From JANLTP01 sp031363055 (GTDB lineage: Bacteria > Pseudomonadota > Gammaproteobacteria > Burkholderiales > Burkholderiaceae_E): a stretch of DNA of 64,000 nucleotides. The stretch lies in NCBI GenBank assembly GCA_031363055.1, contig JANLTP010000128.1, forward strand, positions 8,695-72,694. The letters run 5' to 3'. The notes under the pieces were generated by a model. It saw only the letters and a list, made by a program, of their open reading frames with translations. It was not told the DNA's origin and searched no databases. The first letter of the stretch is position 1; every line of letters begins with the position of its first letter. The translations under genes were made by a program, and so were the position numbers. This document shows positions 25,318-32,773 of this stretch, piece after piece.

Positions 25318-26157
25318 TCAGAGTTGTGCGCGCTCGGCCAGCCGGATCGGATCAGTAACGGTGATGTTCGAATAGCGCATGGTGATCAGGCCGTCGCTTT
25401 TGAGTTGCCCGATTGCGTAGTTTGAGCGTTGCCGGCTCGCACCCAACCAATCGCCGAGATCGGCCTGCGAAAGCTTCATCTTTAGTCGCACACCGTCGGC
25501 GCACGGCTCACCATACATTCGAGCCAGCGAACGCAACAGCCGGGCAATCCGTACATCAAGCGTCATCGACGGATCTGCTGAAAGCCGCTCGTAGAGAAAG
25601 CGGCTGCGCAGGGCAAGCTCCAGCTCGAACGCCCGGCCGATGCCGGCGTCGATAGCCCTGAACCGGCGGATCGTCGCACCCGCGATGATCAGCACCACAC
25701 AGTCCGATCCGACGGCACGCAAATCATTTACCGACCCGAGGCCATCGATGAGACCAATGATGCCCACCAGATCACCCGGCTGCAGAAAGTTCAGCAAGTG
25801 CCGATGGCCGTCGGCACGCAGGCGAATATTTTCGATTGCGCCATGAACCACCAGGCCCAAGGCATCGAACGGGTCACCGCGACGCGCCAACCACTCACCA
25901 TTACCCATTCGTCGCAAGTCGCCCGACGCGACCATCTGGTCGAGCGTAGCGGGATCGCAAGCGCGAAATCCGGGGCTGCGATCGAACAACGAGCGCGCCA
26001 CGATCCGGGTCGCACCGTTCAGACACGAAGTACCCGGCTTGACCGCCTGGCCGGCCTGTCCCGCCTGGCTCGCGTTACTCGCCTGACTAGCCGTCAATGG
26101 GTTAACCGGATAACGACCAAGCTCGCCGTCGTTGGTTTGTTCGGTGACATTCAGCAT
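25318..26157 (-). CDS. Crp/Fnr-family transcriptional regulator
   Basis: About 279 residues from Met 26157, with GAGG 11 bases upstream; starts at 26190 or 26304 overlap the upstream gene further. A cyclic nucleotide-binding-like domain (LRRMGNGEWLARRGDPFDALGLVVHGAIENIR, FLQPGDLVGIIGLIDG, in part) is followed by a Crp-type HTH (LSQADLGDWLGASRQRSNYAIGQLKSDGLI, in part). No Fnr-type cysteine cluster is seen. It is the last gene of the CaiB/NMO/acyl-CoA dehydrogenase operon and may sense a metabolite of that pathway. The residues 10-40 form an Ala/Gln/Gly repeat-like segment. Confidence 0.88.
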   Translation of the reverse strand: MLNVTEQTNDGELGRYPVNPLTASQASNASQAGQAGQAVKPGTSCLNGATRIVARSLFDRSPGFRACDPATLDQMVASGDLRRMGNGEWLARRGDPFDALGLVVHGAIENIRLRADGHRHLLNFLQPGDLVGIIGLIDGLGSVNDLRAVGSDCVVLIIAGATIRRFRAIDAGIGRAFELELALRSRFLYERLSADPSMTLDVRIARLLRSLARMYGEPCADGVRLKMKLSQADLGDWLGASRQRSNYAIGQLKSDGLITMRYSNITVTDPIRLAERAQL

Positions 26158-26170
26158 CAAGGCATTTACC

Positions 26171-27412
26171 TCACTGCGACGCAATGACATACGGCGAATC
26201 CGCAATCGACCAACTCGGCCCTTGCTCGGTCCGAAAGATCTGGCGCAGGTGAACTTCGTCGGGGCCATCACCGATTCGCAGACTGCGTGCGTACACGTAA
26301 GCATGATGAATCAATAGTTGATCGCTACCGCCCATGGCTCCGAAGAGCTGGGTCGCGCGATCGGCGATTTGCTGCAGCATCTGCGGTACCGCAATCTTGC
26401 AGATCGATACGTCGCGCCACGAGCCACGGTGGCCTTGCTGGTCAATCAACCAGGCGGTGCGCTTGACCATGCCTCTGCACAGCTCGATATCGACTCGTGA
26501 TCGTGCAATGACGTGCTGAACCGAGTCGTACTCGATCACGACTTGCCCGAAGGTTTTTCGTTCCTTGGCGCGTGCCATCATCAGTTGAACCAAAACCTCG
26601 GCCAGCCCGATCAAGCGCATGCAATGATGCACCCTTGCTGGCCCGAGGCGAGTCTGCGCTCCGCCAAAGCCAGCGCCTTCGTCGCCCAGCCGGTTTTCAA
26701 CCGGCACAGCAACATCGACCAACTCCAACTCACCGATCGGCGCCACATGATCTTCCCAACCCATGAAACGCAGTGATCGGACCACGCGCAAACCCGGCGT
26801 GTCGATCGGCACAATCAGCGCCGTGTGTTGTTGTGTCCGATGCGCCTGAGGATTGCTGCGGCCTACGACGATGACAAATTTACAGTCCGGATGGGCGGCG
26901 CCGGTGATGTACCACTTGCGTCCATTGATAATGTACTGATCCGCCCGGCGCTCGATGCGGGTGTCGATGTTGGTGGCATCCGAGGACGCGGTGTCGGGTT
27001 CGGTCAGTGCAAAAGCCGATTTCGCCTCACCCTCAAGCAAGGGCCGCAACCAACGCCGTTTTTGTTCGGGATTGGCTACCTGCTGGAGATACGCCATGTT
27101 GGGTACGTCGGGCGCCTGGCAGTTGAACACCTCGGAGCCCCACGGCAGACGCCCCATGATCTCGCACAAGGGAGCGAACTCGACATTCGACAGATGGGTT
27201 CCGGGTTCGTCGCTTGCCAGCGCCGGCAACGCCATGTTCCACAGGCCCTGCGCACGCGCGGCGGAACGTAACGCAGGCATGAAGGGGGCTGGCTGCTTGC
27301 GCACCACCACCGACTCATGCCACTCGCGATGGCGCGGCAACACCTGCGCATCGAAGAAAACTGAAAGCTTTTCGCGGAACTCGCGCGCTCTGGGTGATTC
27401 GGTGAAGTCCAT
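26171..27412 (-). CDS. Acyl-CoA dehydrogenase
   Basis: 413 residues, full length. Signatures: ALTEPDTASSDATNIDTRIERR with the flavin/substrate loop, GRKWYITGAAHPDCKFVIVVG, KTFGQVVIEYDSVQHVIA, and the C-terminal LFGAMGGSDQ and GPDEVHLRQI. It would introduce an alpha-beta double bond in an acyl-CoA, passing electrons to ETF. It starts 6 bp after the nitronate monooxygenase stop, so they share a transcript, and it ends just before the Crp-like regulator. Chain specificity is not readable. Confidence 0.93.
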   Translation of the reverse strand: MDFTESPRAREFREKLSVFFDAQVLPRHREWHESVVVRKQPAPFMPALRSAARAQGLWNMALPALASDEPGTHLSNVEFAPLCEIMGRLPWGSEVFNCQAPDVPNMAYLQQVANPEQKRRWLRPLLEGEAKSAFALTEPDTASSDATNIDTRIERRADQYIINGRKWYITGAAHPDCKFVIVVGRSNPQAHRTQQHTALIVPIDTPGLRVVRSLRFMGWEDHVAPIGELELVDVAVPVENRLGDEGAGFGGAQTRLGPARVHHCMRLIGLAEVLVQLMMARAKERKTFGQVVIEYDSVQHVIARSRVDIELCRGMVKRTAWLIDQQGHRGSWRDVSICKIAVPQMLQQIADRATQLFGAMGGSDQLLIHHAYVYARSLRIGDGPDEVHLRQIFRTEQGPSWSIADSPYVIASQ

Positions 27413-27418
27413 CAGGCC

Positions 27419-28390
27419 TCAGAGTCCTCGAACCTGCAATTGACGATCCATCTGCTCCAGCGCACCGCCGGCTTCGCTCAACAATCGCTCGACAATCTCG
27501 CGCACCGATTGCAACTCATTGAACCAGCCGACCCCCTGTCCAGCGCCGGTGTATGACAGAGCCTCGATACCGTGTTGTTCGACAGCCGCGAGTAACGCGC
27601 CGGTCAGGGCCAGAACCTGGCGCAACAAAATCGGGTTGCAAGCGTGCTCCTGGCTGGTCAGCCAGGCCGTGCCCAGCCAGACACCCTGAGCACCGAGCGC
27701 GAACGCGGCAGCGATGTGGCGACCATGCCCCACCCCACCGGCCGCCAGTACCGACGTGTCACCGGCGACTTCGACGACCTGAGGAACCAGTGAATAGGTG
27801 CCAACCGGCCCTGTGTGGCCGCCGGCGTCGGCGCCTTGGGCAACGATCAGGTCGACACCAGCCGATTTGGCGTTATGGGCGTGGCGGGCAGATCCGACCA
27901 GCGACATCGTGAATTTGCCGCACTGCCGGGCGCGTTTGATGACCGCTGGCGGGCAACCGATACCAGCCGCGAATCCGTCCGCACCGGATTGCAGGACTGC
28001 ATCGATCTGTTCTTCGAACAATTGCTGGGAACGCACCTGGCTCGAGAAGAACGTTGACTCGGTGGCGAGAGGCACAGCGTATTTTTCACGCAGGTAATCG
28101 ACGAACGCTGTGTGTTCAACCGGCAGACCAGCAACGACCGCAGCCCGATCGGTTTCGGTGCCCACGCCCGCCGGCAGCAGCAGATCAACACCGAACTTTC
28201 CGGCACCGACTCGTTCGCGAATTTCCTTCAAATGACTCACGATTTGCTCGGGCAGGTCGCGGGTCGCGCCGTATACCGGGTAACAGCCGGCGTCGGCCAA
28301 TGCGACAGTCACGTCGATGCTGTGTGAGAAGCCGAAGATGGGATTACGGATCCCGAGCCGCCGACACAGATCGGTCTGCAGAGATCGCAT
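27419..28390 (-). CDS. Nitronate monooxygenase family protein, probably internally shortened
   Basis: 323 residues of the FMN TIM-barrel 2-nitropropane dioxygenase family: FGVDLLLPAGVG, VAQGADAGGHTGPVGTYSLVP with the catalytic-region His, VLAAGGVGHGRHIAAAFALGAQGVWLGTAWL (in part). Between SQEHACNPILLRQVL (about residue 260) and EQHGIEALSYTGAGQGVG (about 271), relatives as I recall them carry some 45 more residues (the SGKP..R region), so an in-frame deletion is likely. Its ATG overlaps the CaiB stop (TGATG). Activity is therefore doubtful although the frame is intact. Confidence 0.8.
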   Translation of the reverse strand: MRSLQTDLCRRLGIRNPIFGFSHSIDVTVALADAGCYPVYGATRDLPEQIVSHLKEIRERVGAGKFGVDLLLPAGVGTETDRAAVVAGLPVEHTAFVDYLREKYAVPLATESTFFSSQVRSQQLFEEQIDAVLQSGADGFAAGIGCPPAVIKRARQCGKFTMSLVGSARHAHNAKSAGVDLIVAQGADAGGHTGPVGTYSLVPQVVEVAGDTSVLAAGGVGHGRHIAAAFALGAQGVWLGTAWLTSQEHACNPILLRQVLALTGALLAAVEQHGIEALSYTGAGQGVGWFNELQSVREIVERLLSEAGGALEQMDRQLQVRGL

Positions 28391-29353
28391 CAGACCACGT
28401 TCTGATCGCGCAGACGTTGTAACTCAACCTCGGTCAGACCCAGTTGCCTGATGTAGACCTCGTGATTGTGTTCCCCAAGCGCGCCGGCAGTTGATGTGAC
28501 CTGACCTGGATTATTCGTGAAACGTGGCACCACGTTTTGCATACGCACCGATCCGAAATCCGCGTCGGGTACAGACACAATCGCATCACGCGCGACCATT
28601 TGCGGATCACTGACGATCTGGTCGATCGAGTACACCGGCGCGATGGTCCCGCCTTCGCGCTCGAACGCGCCCAGGATGTCGTTGAGGTCGTGTTCGCTCA
28701 TCCATTTTGAGAACATCGCATTCAGCTCTGTCGAGTGCTCGATCCTCGAGCGGTTGGTCGCGTAACGCGCATCGATTGGCAGATCGGGACGTCCGATCGC
28801 GTGAGCCTCAGCAGTGAACAAGGCATTGGTGCTACCGGACAGCGAGACATAACGATCGTCCCGGCTGCGGTACACAGCCGCGGGCGCAGAGCATTGATTG
28901 GCGTTACCCGAGCGTTCGCGCACGACACCGAGTTGGTCATGTTCGATCGGCAAGAAATCGAGCAGCCGTAACGTTGCTTCAGTCATCGAGAGGTCGATCT
29001 CCTCGCCGGCTGCGTCGGGCTGCTGGATGCGCCGACACAGCGCGGCCAGTACGCCGACCGCACCGAACAGGCCACCAATCGCATCGCCCATCGGATAACC
29101 ACTGTGCATGGGCAACGCCGTCGGGCTTGCGCAAGTCCAGGGTGATGAATTTCTTGTTGCGATTGATCGCCTTCCACCACAGCGACTTGCCGTCCTTGAA
29201 GGGCGGAAAATCACGCGCGCCATCACCTCGTTCCGGAACCTCCGCCTTGACCACCTCGGCACCGTAGTCGGCGAGCAAGGGCGCGCAGGTGGGTGCGGCA
29301 ATGATCGTGGCGATATCGAGCACCCGCAAGCCGGTCAATGGTCCAGGCATCAC
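28390..29353 (-). pseudogene. Broken CaiB/BaiF family III CoA-transferase
   Basis: The N-terminal 79 codons (GPLTGLRVLDIATIIAAPTC to TLDLRKPDG) are in one frame and the rest (SGYPMGDAIGGLFGAVGVLAAL to LQRLRDQNVV) in another; the switch is at about 29110-29117. The roughly 80-100 residues normally between those motifs are absent, so a deletion plus frameshift removed the middle of the enzyme. The catalytic-type Asp in the GDAIGG motif survives. Intact family members are about 390 residues. The stop overlaps the nitronate monooxygenase start, so downstream genes can still be co-expressed. An IclR-type operator lies upstream (29395-29420). Confidence 0.88.
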
Positions 29354-29394
29354 TGTCTCCGGTCAAATTCGCAGATTTGAATATCGAAACAAAA

Positions 29395-29420
29395 TGGAAC
29401 GATACTTCTTTATTGTTCCA
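29395..29420. promoter_or_regulatory. Probable IclR-family operator upstream of the CaiB operon
   Basis: TGGAAC-N14-GTTCCA, within a longer perfect 8 bp inverted repeat AATGGAAC / GTTCCATT (29393-29400 and 29415-29422). The TGGAA to TTCCA distance equals that in the site upstream of the IclR gene at 30338. Confidence 0.65.
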
Positions 29421-29515
29421 TTATTTTGAACATGTATTGGCGTTCAGTCAAGTCCAGCCTGCGCTGCGTGTTCCGCCGCGCAAACCCTGCCGGGCAGCGC
29501 CGCCCCGCAAGCGAC

Positions 29516-30334
29516 CTATTCGTTCCAGATTGCCCGAATGTTTGCAGCCAGCGCAAGCGCGCGCGGCGCGACATCACGCTCCAACTGGCCGGGCGCCAAC
29601 CGGTAGGCAGGTATGCCGCAGTTCAATGCCAGCGCGGCGCCGTCTTTCATGGTCAACAAAGGCACCGCGACGGCATGCACGTTTGGGTTGAAGTCACCCA
29701 AGGACAGGCAAAATCCTCGTTGGGCACAATCCCGTATTCCCTGAGCCGCCTTCACGTGATACAGCTTCCATAACTGCGGCAACTCCCGCCGAGTCCGATC
29801 CATCACCTGCTGACGCGACAGCGCGTCGAGCTGCGCCAGTAACGCGCGCCCGATTGCGGTTTGAATGAGCGGCGCGTTACCGCCCACGTCGGGCGACAAC
29901 GGATGCGGCTCTGTGCCGCGAGCGGTCTCGACGAAGATCAGACTGGTCCGATCCAGCGTCCCGATCGATACGGCGCCACGAATATCGCGCGCCAGCTCTG
30001 CCATCAAAGGTCTTGCTGTTTGCCGTATGGTGAATCCCCGCAGCACCGGATAAGCCAGCGCCAACAGTCGCACCCCGGGACGGAATTTGCCCTCCGCGTT
30101 GCGCAGCAGATAGCCCAATTCGATCAGAGTTGAACTGAGTCGTGACACCGTTGGTTTGGTCAGACCCGTGCGCCGCGCCAATTCCGCATTGCCGAGCCAG
30201 AAATCGTCTGGACCAAACGCCTCCACTAATGACAAACCGCGCGCCAAGGTAGTCGCGAACCAGTTGCCGCGCTCCTGATCGGTTTCTTGAGGACTAATCC
30301 GCGCGTTCGCCGGTGAACTTTTTGCTCTAGGCAT
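29516..30334 (-). CDS. IclR-family transcriptional regulator
   Basis: 272 residues. Winged helix at about 30-95 (LARGLSLVEAF, LGNAELARRTGLTKPTVSRLSSTLIELGYL in part), then the GAF-like effector domain (LARDIRGAVSIGTLDRTSLIFVE; RALLAQLDALSR). IclR regulators respond to small organic acids. Operator-like TGGAA/TTCCA pairs occur at its own start (30338-30363) and before the neighbouring CaiB operon, so it probably controls itself, the divergent Bug receptor and that operon. Confidence 0.93.
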   Translation of the reverse strand: MPRAKSSPANARISPQETDQERGNWFATTLARGLSLVEAFGPDDFWLGNAELARRTGLTKPTVSRLSSTLIELGYLLRNAEGKFRPGVRLLALAYPVLRGFTIRQTARPLMAELARDIRGAVSIGTLDRTSLIFVETARGTEPHPLSPDVGGNAPLIQTAIGRALLAQLDALSRQQVMDRTRRELPQLWKLYHVKAAQGIRDCAQRGFCLSLGDFNPNVHAVAVPLLTMKDGAALALNCGIPAYRLAPGQLERDVAPRALALAANIRAIWNE

Positions 30335-30337
30335 TGC

Positions 30338-30363
30338 TGGAACAGCTTTAAACTATAATTCCA
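30338..30363. promoter_or_regulatory. Probable IclR operator and promoter of the Bug receptor
   Basis: TGGAA (30338-30342) and TTCCA (30359-30363), 21 bp apart start to start. A perfect TATAAT (30354-30359) on the plus strand overlaps the right arm, 30 bp before the receptor ATG, so binding would block that promoter. The left arm begins 3 bp from the IclR start codon. Confidence 0.65.
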
Positions 30364-30388
30364 TATATTAAAACACGCGAAAGACAAC

Positions 30389-31411
30389 ATGAGAAAGAGT
30401 GCTACTTGGAAAAGGCTGTTGACGGCTTTGGTGCCCTTGGCGACTGTGGCGACCTTGGTGGCACTCACCCACGGTCTGGCGACCGCACAAACGGCAGGCG
30501 GCAGCGCAGTTGATACTTATCCGGTCCGCTCGGTTCGTGTCATTGTGCCGTTCGCCCCCGGTGGCGCACTCGATACCGTAGCGCGATTGGTGTCACAAAA
30601 ACTGGCTGAACGGCTCGGTCAGCCGTTTGTGGTCGAGAACAAACCCGGCGCGTCGAACATCATCGGCAATGACCTGGTTGCCAAGGCCCCTGCCGACGGC
30701 TACACCGTGTTGTTCGCAGCCGCCCCGATCGCCATGAATCAGGTACTGGGGGTCAAGACGCCCTACGATGTGCAGAAGGATCTGACGCCGATATCACTGG
30801 TGGCTACCGCCGCTGTGCTGGTGCTGGTGCACCCGTCGACGCCCTACCAGACCCTTCAGGACATTGTGAAAGCGGCAAAGGCCAGCCCGAACGGCCTTAT
30901 GTATGCGACTGCGGGTGTCGCCTCAATGCCGCACCTGGTCGGCGAGGGTTGGAAGGTCCAGTCAGGCGCCAACCTGATCCACGTCGGCTACAAGGGTTCG
31001 ACGTCAGCGCTGCAAGATGTCATGGCCGGCACAATGACCGTATTTCTGGACGGCTACATTCCCTCGGGTACCCAGGTGGGTTTGGGCAAGTTGCGCGCCA
31101 TCGCCTATGCCGCGCCGAAGCGTTCGGTGCTGCTGCCCGAGGTACCGACCACCGCCGAACAGGGCTTCCCGGAGATGATCGGCGGCGCTTTTTTTGGGCT
31201 CATGGCACCAGCCAACACGCCGGCCGCGATCATCGAGAAACTCAACAGTCACGTTCGCGAAGTGCTGAATCAACCTGATGTACGCGATCGTCTGATCCGG
31301 CAGGGCTACGAAGTGCACGGATCGACGCCCGCCGAGTACTCGGCCTACATTCGCCGGCAAATTGAGCGTTGGACGCCCGTCGTCAAAGCGGCCGGCGTCA
31401 AAGCGGAGTAG
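30389..31411 (+). CDS. Tripartite tricarboxylate transporter substrate-binding protein (Bug/TctC)
   Basis: 340 residues. Signal peptide at 1-37 (hydrophobic LVPLATVATLVALTHGLATAQ), then the Bug hallmarks VIVPFAPGGALDTVARLV, VENKPGASNIIGNDLVAKA and YTVLFAAAPIAMNQ. It binds a carboxylate in the periplasm; many Bug receptors are orphans serving shared TctAB permeases, which are not in this window. It is divergent from the IclR gene and convergent with the porin gene. The ligand may be a substrate or product of the sulfatase or CoA pathways nearby. Confidence 0.94.
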   Translation: MRKSATWKRLLTALVPLATVATLVALTHGLATAQTAGGSAVDTYPVRSVRVIVPFAPGGALDTVARLVSQKLAERLGQPFVVENKPGASNIIGNDLVAKAPADGYTVLFAAAPIAMNQVLGVKTPYDVQKDLTPISLVATAAVLVLVHPSTPYQTLQDIVKAAKASPNGLMYATAGVASMPHLVGEGWKVQSGANLIHVGYKGSTSALQDVMAGTMTVFLDGYIPSGTQVGLGKLRAIAYAAPKRSVLLPEVPTTAEQGFPEMIGGAFFGLMAPANTPAAIIEKLNSHVREVLNQPDVRDRLIRQGYEVHGSTPAEYSAYIRRQIERWTPVVKAAGVKAE

Positions 31412-31467
31412 CAGGGAACGAGAGCGCGAAAGAGAAAGAGCGAGCAAGAGCGCGCGCTTGGGAAATC

Positions 31468-32547
31468 TCAGAACCGGTGCAATACACCGAACAAAATACT
31501 TCGGCCGTCGTCACCCGGCGTGGCCGAGCCGGCCGTGATGGTGTAGCCGCCCAATTGCATATTGGCGGTCCCGCCATTGTTGAAGGTCAACATACGACCG
31601 TACAGCGCAGTGCGTTTCGACAGGTCATAGTTCACGCCGATCGTATACGCGGTCTGGTCATTCGAGGTGCTGGCGACGTCACGCTTCTGGATGTTCGCCA
31701 GAAACGTCCAGCCGCTGGCGGTTTGGTATTGCGTCATCAGACCGACAAATTTGGCGCTCGGTACACCGCCGATGTCGGACTTGGAATTGCCCAGATTGAC
31801 GCCGAATCGCCATGCCCCACTCGAATAATCTGCCGCCAGCAATTGAATGATCGAGGTCGCCGGGCTCGCCACTGGCGCGGCGGCGCTACCGGTCTTGCGT
31901 TCCTGCCTGGACAAGGAAACTCTGATCGGGCCGTTGACGTAAGCGCCCAGCAGGTCAACCAGGCGACCGCTCTGAGTGGACGGTGTTTCTGCTTCGCCGG
32001 CGCCATACATCGCCTGGAAGCGAAACGGAAACGTGGCCGGCGACTTGTACATCAGCGAATTGTTCTGGCGCACTTGCATGGCCAAGTGACCGGGTTGGTC
32101 GTTCGCGAAAAACCAAAGATTGGTACTGCCCACAATACCGTTCGAGACGAATTGATCCCAGGTGGCCAGAGCGACGAACGTTGGCGTGTACTGCCGACCC
32201 ATCGTAATGGCTCCCCAGTTACTATCAAGGCCCATATAGGCTTGGCGGGTGAACGCAAAACCGGTCGAACCGGCGACACTCGGAATATTGCCGTCGCCGG
32301 TATCAATGCTGATGCCGCCTTCAAGTTGGAACAGGGCCTTCAAACCGCCACCCAGGTCTTCGCTGCCTCTAAAGCCGATCTGTGAGGCGATGATGCCGCC
32401 CTCGCTGATTTTCAGCGCCGACTTCGAGCCGACCTTGACGCTGTTTATGCCCGCGTCCACTGCGCCATACAGGGTGACATTGGTCTGCGCACCTACACCG
32501 GTGGCAGTAGCAAGCAGCATTGACGCCGCCACAGCGATTTTATTCAC
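31468..32547 (-). CDS. Outer-membrane general porin (OmpC-like, betaproteobacterial)
   Basis: 359 residues. Signal peptide MNKIAVAASMLLATATGVGAQ followed at once by the typical first strand NVTLYGAVDAGINSV. A repeated beta-strand pattern (GFRGSEDLGGGLKALFQLEGG, RQAYMGLDSNWGAITMGRQYTP) and a C-terminal Phe (GVLHRF) needed for BAM-dependent assembly mark a 16-strand porin. It lies downstream of the two sulfatase genes on the same strand, 226 bp away, and may supply the periplasm with their substrates. It has its own leader and possibly promoter. Confidence 0.95.
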   Translation of the reverse strand: MNKIAVAASMLLATATGVGAQTNVTLYGAVDAGINSVKVGSKSALKISEGGIIASQIGFRGSEDLGGGLKALFQLEGGISIDTGDGNIPSVAGSTGFAFTRQAYMGLDSNWGAITMGRQYTPTFVALATWDQFVSNGIVGSTNLWFFANDQPGHLAMQVRQNNSLMYKSPATFPFRFQAMYGAGEAETPSTQSGRLVDLLGAYVNGPIRVSLSRQERKTGSAAAPVASPATSIIQLLAADYSSGAWRFGVNLGNSKSDIGGVPSAKFVGLMTQYQTASGWTFLANIQKRDVASTSNDQTAYTIGVNYDLSKRTALYGRMLTFNNGGTANMQLGGYTITAGSATPGDDGRSILFGVLHRF

Positions 32548-32773
32548 GATCGTCCTCCACGGGTGGCCATTTCTAAGTCGGCCATTTTTGGTGCGCCAAG
32601 CGCAATTTTGGTGAATTAACCTTGTACTGGGTCAACCGACTTTCGATCTGTCACTTAATTGACACTGTTGGCTCAATCTAACAAACTGTGCCAATGCAGG
32701 CGGCTTCATAGCCGCCGCTTGGTACAGGTCTGTTGCTAGTCTGGCGTCCGTCCGATGCCGGTCTGTCACCGCT

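Noticed and set aside
31412..31460. Purine-rich gagagcgaaagagaaagagcg stretch after the Bug receptor, considered as a CRISPR-like or regulatory repeat
   Set aside because: It is a short imperfect simple repeat with no unit structure or spacers.
31369..32385. 338-codon plus-strand frame opposite the porin gene
   Set aside because: It is antisense to a clear porin with signal peptide and C-terminal Phe; such long shadows are common in GC-rich coding DNA.
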